From positions 1-25,184 of the forward strand of contig CAMPJF010000001.1 in NCBI GenBank assembly GCA_946886725.1: DNA of 25,184 nt, in the 5' to 3' direction. Made by a program: the position numbers and the translations under genes. Every line of letters starts with the position of its first letter. The stretch's first letter is position 1. This document shows, piece by piece, positions 21,105 through 25,184 of the stretch. Under the pieces are notes generated by a model that was not told the DNA's origin, did no database searches, and was given only the letters and a program-made list of their open reading frames with translations. Origin of the DNA: an uncultured Candidatus Saccharibacteria bacterium (GTDB lineage Bacteria > Patescibacteria > Saccharimonadia > Saccharimonadales > UBA6022).

Positions 21105-22330
21105 ACAAACGTGGCATAGTCCTGTATCTGCATGTCCATCAACCGTTACGCGTGCGCAAATATAGTATCTTTGATACGGCCGAGCAACATGATTATTTTG
21201 ACGAACCAAATCAAGAAACCGATCGCAATAACGAACGCGTCCTACGCAAAGTTGCCGACAAATCATATCGACCCATGAATGCGCTTCTCGAGAAGTTACT
21301 GCATCGTCATCCAGAATTCAAGGTATCACTCAGTATCACTGGCACATTTATCGAACAAGCTGAAAAATGGGCGCCTGACGTTCTTGATAGCTTTAAGCGC
21401 CTCGTTGCGACCGGTCAAGTAGAGATCGTCTCTGAAACGTATTATCATTCGCTTGCGTTCTTTTATAGCCGTGAAGAGTTTGAGCGCCAAGTTGAAATGC
21501 ACCGCGACAAAGTACGCGAGCTTTTCGGCGTCGAAACGTCCGTATTCCGCAATACTGAATTATCATACAATGATGAGTTAGCAAAGTGGGCTGACGGCTA
21601 TGGCTTTAAGGGTATTCTTGCCGAAGGTTGGGATCCTATTTTACAGTGGCGAAGTCCAAATTTTGTATACCGACCACCAAATACAGAGAAGATCGGACTG
21701 CTGCTAAAGAATTACCGCCTCAGTGACGACCTTGCTTTTCGCTTTAGCAATAAAGACTGGGCACAGTGGCCATTGTCTGCCGACACGTACAGCCAATGGG
21801 CAAATGCATCCATTTCAGACAGTCCGCTCGTCAATCTTTTTATGGACTACGAGACATTCGGCGAACATCAATGGGCAGACACCGGTATTTTTGAGTTCTT
21901 TGAAAGCTTCGTTGGTAAATGGCTTGAAAATCCTAATAACACCTTCTACACAACTTCCGAAGCAATCGACCAACACTCACCCGTTGGTGAGATCAGTATG
22001 CCGAATACAGTTACCTGGGCGGATAGCGAGCGCGATCTGACCGCATGGTTAGGTAATAGTATGCAACAGGAGGCGCTGCGTCATTTATACGCACTAGAAG
22101 ATCAAGTCATGCGAACAGAGGATATGGATTTGATTAGTGATTGGCGCAAACTGCAAACGTCTGACCATGTCTACTATATGTGCACGAAATGGTTTACTGA
22201 CGGTGACGTGCACGCGTATTTCAGCCCCTATGATTCACCGTACGATGCATTCCTCTACTTTATGAATGCCGTTCGTGATGTCCGGTACCGATTAATGGAA
22301 TATCATAAACACGGAGGCTTGCATGGGTAG
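21101..22330 (+). CDS. GH57 alpha-amylase family protein
   Basis: The 409-residue protein starts with L-H-V-H-Q-P (HQP at 13-15). It has the family nucleophile in F-R-N-T-E-L (E153), the acid/base aspartate in F-M-D-Y-E-T-F-G-E-H (D249) and an E-T-Y-Y-H-S-L motif (112-118). This is GH57, acting on alpha-1,4-glucans with retention. ATG 21101 is set by the ATGA overlap with the GT4 stop; the frame extends upstream inside GT4 and that part is not used. The stop overlaps the next gene by eight bases. No signal peptide, so it acts on intracellular glucan. Confidence 0.93.
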   Translation: MNKRGIVLYLHVHQPLRVRKYSIFDTAEQHDYFDEPNQETDRNNERVLRKVADKSYRPMNALLEKLLHRHPEFKVSLSITGTFIEQAEKWAPDVLDSFKRLVATGQVEIVSETYYHSLAFFYSREEFERQVEMHRDKVRELFGVETSVFRNTELSYNDELAKWADGYGFKGILAEGWDPILQWRSPNFVYRPPNTEKIGLLLKNYRLSDDLAFRFSNKDWAQWPLSADTYSQWANASISDSPLVNLFMDYETFGEHQWADTGIFEFFESFVGKWLENPNNTFYTTSEAIDQHSPVGEISMPNTVTWADSERDLTAWLGNSMQQEALRHLYALEDQVMRTEDMDLISDWRKLQTSDHVYYMCTKWFTDGDVHAYFSPYDSPYDAFLYFMNAVRDVRYRLMEYHKHGGLHG

Positions 22331-24266
22331 ACCAATCGTCTTAAGTAATGGCGAATTGCACGTTGGCATAAATAGCTTTGGGCTAGTGCATGATTTTTAC
22401 TTTCCATATGTTGGATTAGAAAATCACGCTGCCGGTAACTCGCTACGACATCGTGTTGGCGTATGGATTGACGGTAAAATCAGTTGGCTGGATGACGGGG
22501 ATTGGCAGTTTAATTTTTCTTTTCCTCACCGTTCGTTGATTGGGCACACAAAAGCGCGTAACGATACCATTGGTATACAGATCGAATTTGATGACGCAGT
22601 CGATTCGCAGGTAAGCGCCTTTATGCGTAACGTACACATTGTGAACTTATGGAACCACGACCGTGAAGTTCGTTTATTCATGCACCAGGCGTTTGTCATC
22701 GGAGACGCGAGCAGTAACACAGATACTGCACAGTACTTGCCCGACAGCGATGCAATCCTACATTACCGCGGACGTCGCGCGTTCATCGTGTCCGGCATGT
22801 CTGATGGCGCGCCGTTTGATCAACACACAGTTGGCCTATTTGGTATCGAAGGATACGAGGGCTCATATCGAGATGCCGACGACGGTGAACTCAGCGGGGC
22901 GAACGTCGAACACGGACGTGTTGATTCGGCGATACGGTTTAACTTGAACATTCCAGCCCTTAGCTCGGTGCGTGCACACTACTGGATTGCTGCAGGCACC
23001 TCAATGCGCGAAGCATTGTACGTCCACAAGCAGATGCGTGATGACACTATTCAAAAACGCCTTCACCAGACGGCAGATTGGTGGCATAAATGGCTACAAC
23101 CAGCCGAACATGCAGCAAGTAAAATCGCCCCTGAACATCAAGAAAACTTCATGCGGAGTGTGATGATCATTAAATCACAAATCGACAACCGCGGCGCAGT
23201 CATCGCCAGCACCGATACGACAATGCTGAACTATTCACGTGATGCATATGCTTATTGCTGGCCTCGTGATGGCGCATATGTATTATGGCCATTAATTCGA
23301 ATGGGATACGAAGACGAGCCGCGACGCTTCTTTGACTTTTGCCGACGCGGCCTTCATCCGAATGGTTATCTTATGCATAAATACCGTGCCGATGGCGCGC
23401 TAGGCAGTAGCTGGCATCCATATACGCACGATGGTGGAGTTTCAGCTCCGCCAATCCAAGAAGACGAATCCGCGCTTGTGTTGTTCGTGTTCGCACAATT
23501 TTATCAGATGCATCCAAGCGCGCGACTACTTCATGATTTTTATGAACCAATGGTTAAACCGATGGCTGACTTTTTAGCGACATACATCGATGACATTACT
23601 GGACTACCAAAGCCGACGTATGATCTTTGGGAAGAAGTATTCCTGACGACCACATACACAACTTCCGTGGTGTATGCAGCCTTACTCGCTGCTGCCGAGC
23701 TGGCAGAGATAGCAGAGGATCCTGATAACGCCGTGCGCTGGCGATCTGCGGCGGACGATATCTATGCATCCGCACACAAGCATCTGTATAACCACGACCG
23801 AAAGGCGTTTTATAAGGGTATTATCGTCAAGGATGATCAAATCGTACGTGACGAGACCTTCGATATGGCAAGTGTCTTTGGTGCGTTCATGTTTGGCTTA
23901 TTCCCTGTTGGTAGCGATGAAATGAATGCGACTATCGATACATTAGCGCATACTTTCGGCTATGACGATGATCATATCGGTCTTCCACGCTACGAGAATG
24001 ATAATTATCGACGCGTTAACAATGATATTACCGGAAACTGGTGGATCATTACGTCGCTATGGATGGCTCAGTACCACGTCGAAACCGGTGACCGCGACAA
24101 GGCCGACAAAGTCTTGTCATGGGTGTTAGCGCGCGCAAGTACGACTGGCATTCTTCCCGAGCAGATCAATCCACTGGATAATTCATTCATTTCAGTTGCC
24201 CCACTAACCTGGAGTCACGCCGAGTACGTTGCCTCGCTTCTTGACATGATTACAGAGAAAAAATAG
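22323..24266 (+). CDS. GH15 glucoamylase-like hydrolase
   Basis: The 647-residue protein has an N-terminal beta-sandwich domain (about 1-245) and a C-terminal (alpha/alpha)6 barrel. Motifs are Y-C-W-P-R-D-G-A-Y (311-319) at the substrate site, P-T-Y-D-L-W-E-E (431-438, catalytic acid) and G-I-L-P-E-Q (609-614, catalytic base E613). GH15 enzymes release glucose or act on related alpha-glucosides from non-reducing ends with inversion. GGAGG lies ten bases before the ATG, within the GH57 end. There is no signal peptide. The GH57-GH15 pair after GT4 suggests an intracellular alpha-glucan cycle. Confidence 0.93.
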   Translation: MGRPIVLSNGELHVGINSFGLVHDFYFPYVGLENHAAGNSLRHRVGVWIDGKISWLDDGDWQFNFSFPHRSLIGHTKARNDTIGIQIEFDDAVDSQVSAFMRNVHIVNLWNHDREVRLFMHQAFVIGDASSNTDTAQYLPDSDAILHYRGRRAFIVSGMSDGAPFDQHTVGLFGIEGYEGSYRDADDGELSGANVEHGRVDSAIRFNLNIPALSSVRAHYWIAAGTSMREALYVHKQMRDDTIQKRLHQTADWWHKWLQPAEHAASKIAPEHQENFMRSVMIIKSQIDNRGAVIASTDTTMLNYSRDAYAYCWPRDGAYVLWPLIRMGYEDEPRRFFDFCRRGLHPNGYLMHKYRADGALGSSWHPYTHDGGVSAPPIQEDESALVLFVFAQFYQMHPSARLLHDFYEPMVKPMADFLATYIDDITGLPKPTYDLWEEVFLTTTYTTSVVYAALLAAAELAEIAEDPDNAVRWRSAADDIYASAHKHLYNHDRKAFYKGIIVKDDQIVRDETFDMASVFGAFMFGLFPVGSDEMNATIDTLAHTFGYDDDHIGLPRYENDNYRRVNNDITGNWWIITSLWMAQYHVETGDRDKADKVLSWVLARASTTGILPEQINPLDNSFISVAPLTWSHAEYVASLLDMITEKK

Positions 24267-24267
24267 C

Positions 24268-24963
24268 ATGAAAGCTAATAAATCACTGGAAGGTGGAAGG
24301 AACGCGCTTCTGCGACTAATACCCACTAAGCATATCCAATCACAACTACACCGACGCACATTCCAGCAGTTTGCCGATAAAATAGGTCTAGTGTATTTTG
24401 GGTATGTCGATCAACGCAACGACGAGCACAGTCTCATTCGCGGGTTGACTGTTTCGACAAGACACCGTGATAATCACTACTGTATCGGTTCGTTTGATAG
24501 CTACGACATTACACTCGTCGAAAGAATCGACACTATCCACCACCCAGGCAAGACGTCCGACACGCATAGCTGGGTCATTATGACGCTTGATTTACACCGA
24601 GCTGTCGATTTACCGCATATATTCGTTGATTCGCATACCCACGGCAAAGCGTTTCACTCACAGCTATTCACAAAATACGGTAATTTCAACACAGTTCCAC
24701 TTACCCTCACCAATACAGACAGTCATCACTTTTTAAAGCGCTATTCTATTTACGCCAAAGCAGAACAAGCGCTGAGCGCTGAACGTCTATTCAGCCCTGT
24801 AATTACCAAAGAAATTGCAGATAAGTTTGATGGCCTTGCGATGGAAATTAATGAAGGAACGGTATATTTGTACGCCGAGAACCAGCGCCCCTCGACGGCG
24901 TTGCTCGACAAGATGCTCTCACGTGGCTTGTGGTTCGCAAAACAGCTTGATAATCAGACATAG
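24268..24963 (+). CDS. Hypothetical protein, last gene of the glucan operon
   Basis: The 231-residue product has no signal peptide or membrane segment. It is rich in His and Asp (D-S-H-T-H-G-K-A-F-H-S near residue 122, T-D-S-H-H-F near 150). The C-terminal part (Y-S-I-Y-A-K-A-E-Q, L-F-S-P-V-I-T-K-E-I, T-V-Y-L-Y-A-E) resembles in layout the DUF3137-type fold, but only weakly. ATG 24268 comes two bases after the GH15 stop, so it is translationally linked to the operon and may act with it. It ends shortly before a perfect 17-bp terminator hairpin. Confidence 0.75.
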   Translation: MKANKSLEGGRNALLRLIPTKHIQSQLHRRTFQQFADKIGLVYFGYVDQRNDEHSLIRGLTVSTRHRDNHYCIGSFDSYDITLVERIDTIHHPGKTSDTHSWVIMTLDLHRAVDLPHIFVDSHTHGKAFHSQLFTKYGNFNTVPLTLTNTDSHHFLKRYSIYAKAEQALSAERLFSPVITKEIADKFDGLAMEINEGTVYLYAENQRPSTALLDKMLSRGLWFAKQLDNQT

Positions 24964-24980
24964 CGGACTATCTTTTGCTG

Positions 24981-25018
24981 CAAGAAAAATACGCATCGAT
25001 TGATGCGTATTTTTCTTG
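24981..25018. terminator. Perfect 17-bp bidirectional terminator
   Basis: CAAGAAAAATACGCATC pairs with its exact complement at 25002-25018 around a four-base loop, with runs of five A/T in each arm. It closes the glucan operon on plus and tRNA-Tyr on minus; its outer bases overlap the encoded tRNA CCA end. Confidence 0.9.
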
Positions 25019-25102
25019 GTACAGGGGGCAAGATTCGAACTTGCGAAGGCATATGCCGACAGATTTACAGTCTGTTGTGTTTGACCGCTTCACTACCCCT
25101 GC
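25017..25102 (-). tRNA. tRNA-Tyr (GTA)
   Basis: Cloverleaf on the minus strand: acceptor GCAGGGG/CCCCTGT, anticodon stem ACAGA/TCTGT with loop CTGTAAA (anticodon GTA), a long variable arm (about GGCATATGCC) as expected for bacterial tRNA-Tyr, T-arm GCAAG-TTCGAAT-CTTGC, discriminator A and encoded CCA. Confidence 0.93.
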
Positions 25103-25129
25103 ATAATAATTCGGAATGAATTCAATACT

Positions 25130-25184
25130 TGGAGCCGCTTTACGGATTCGAACCGTAGACCTGCTGTTTACAAAACAGCTGCTC
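25130..25184 (-). tRNA. tRNA-Thr (TGT), 5' part outside the window
   Basis: The visible 3' part has anticodon stem GCTGT/ACAGC with loop TTTGTAA (anticodon TGT), T-arm TACGG-TTCGAAT-CCGTA, acceptor AAGCGGC, discriminator T and encoded CCA. The 5' acceptor and D-arm lie beyond the window end. Confidence 0.88.

Noticed and set aside
1..25184. Alternative genetic code (UGA as Gly, as in some CPR lineages)
   Set aside because: UGA acts as a normal stop, for example at the end of the GT4 gene, and no gene needs an in-frame UGA.

Overview
The window looks like a chromosomal segment of a Patescibacteria/CPR genome, most likely Candidatus Saccharibacteria (TM7). This is inferred from gene content: a GT4-GH57-GH15 alpha-glucan operon, a type IV pilin, small peptidoglycan-active membrane proteins, many short unrecognised proteins, and a long beta-helix protein whose N-terminus is a module I associate with this phylum. 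The standard code fits all genes. No rRNA or core ribosomal gene is present to settle the placement.

Layout. 1-9150 holds mostly minus-strand single genes: a lipoprotein, a NUDIX hydrolase, a DUF2268-type metalloprotease, an unknown protein, a 906-residue protein with two tandem beta-helix modules and a phage-tail-like C-terminus, a histidine phosphatase, a DUF348/3D (YabE-like) cell-wall protein and small unknowns. 9333-11463 carries a HIT-like protein, a multi-pass membrane protein, an EEP-fold hydrolase and a 62-residue membrane peptide. 11580-16500 is an accessory region: a DUF2726 nuclease-like protein, an OLD-type ATPase/TOPRIM nuclease, a membrane/coiled-coil protein and a DUF5677 protein, with long structured noncoding stretches. 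16538-19702 has tRNA-Trp, an unknown gene with a consensus promoter, a type IV pilin, a membrane-anchored GH25-like lysozyme and an MscS channel. 19881-24963 is a tightly packed operon of GT4, GH57 amylase, GH15 glucoamylase and an unknown protein. The window ends with tRNA-Tyr and a partial tRNA-Thr.

Two signals stand out. First, many genes lack a Shine-Dalgarno sequence and instead have an extended -10 box (TTTGCTATAAT-like) exactly about six bases before the start codon, implying leaderless mRNAs; this also corrects several starts. Second, the OLD/DUF5677 block is bracketed by two same-orientation copies of a structured repeat (R1, near 12193-12318 and 16355-16478) whose main hairpin shows compensatory base changes around an invariant loop. 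One copy starts with an exact 15-base duplicate of the tRNA-Trp 3' end. This resembles a tRNA-associated defence cargo locus with its own RNA elements.

Further noncoding structure includes a terminator/antiterminator-like region after the 62-residue gene, a divergent RNA candidate with two 21-base repeats at a 40-base period next to DUF5677, a small three-way junction near 487-541, and a dispersed tRNA-3'-end-like repeat (R2) that usually sits beside a terminator.
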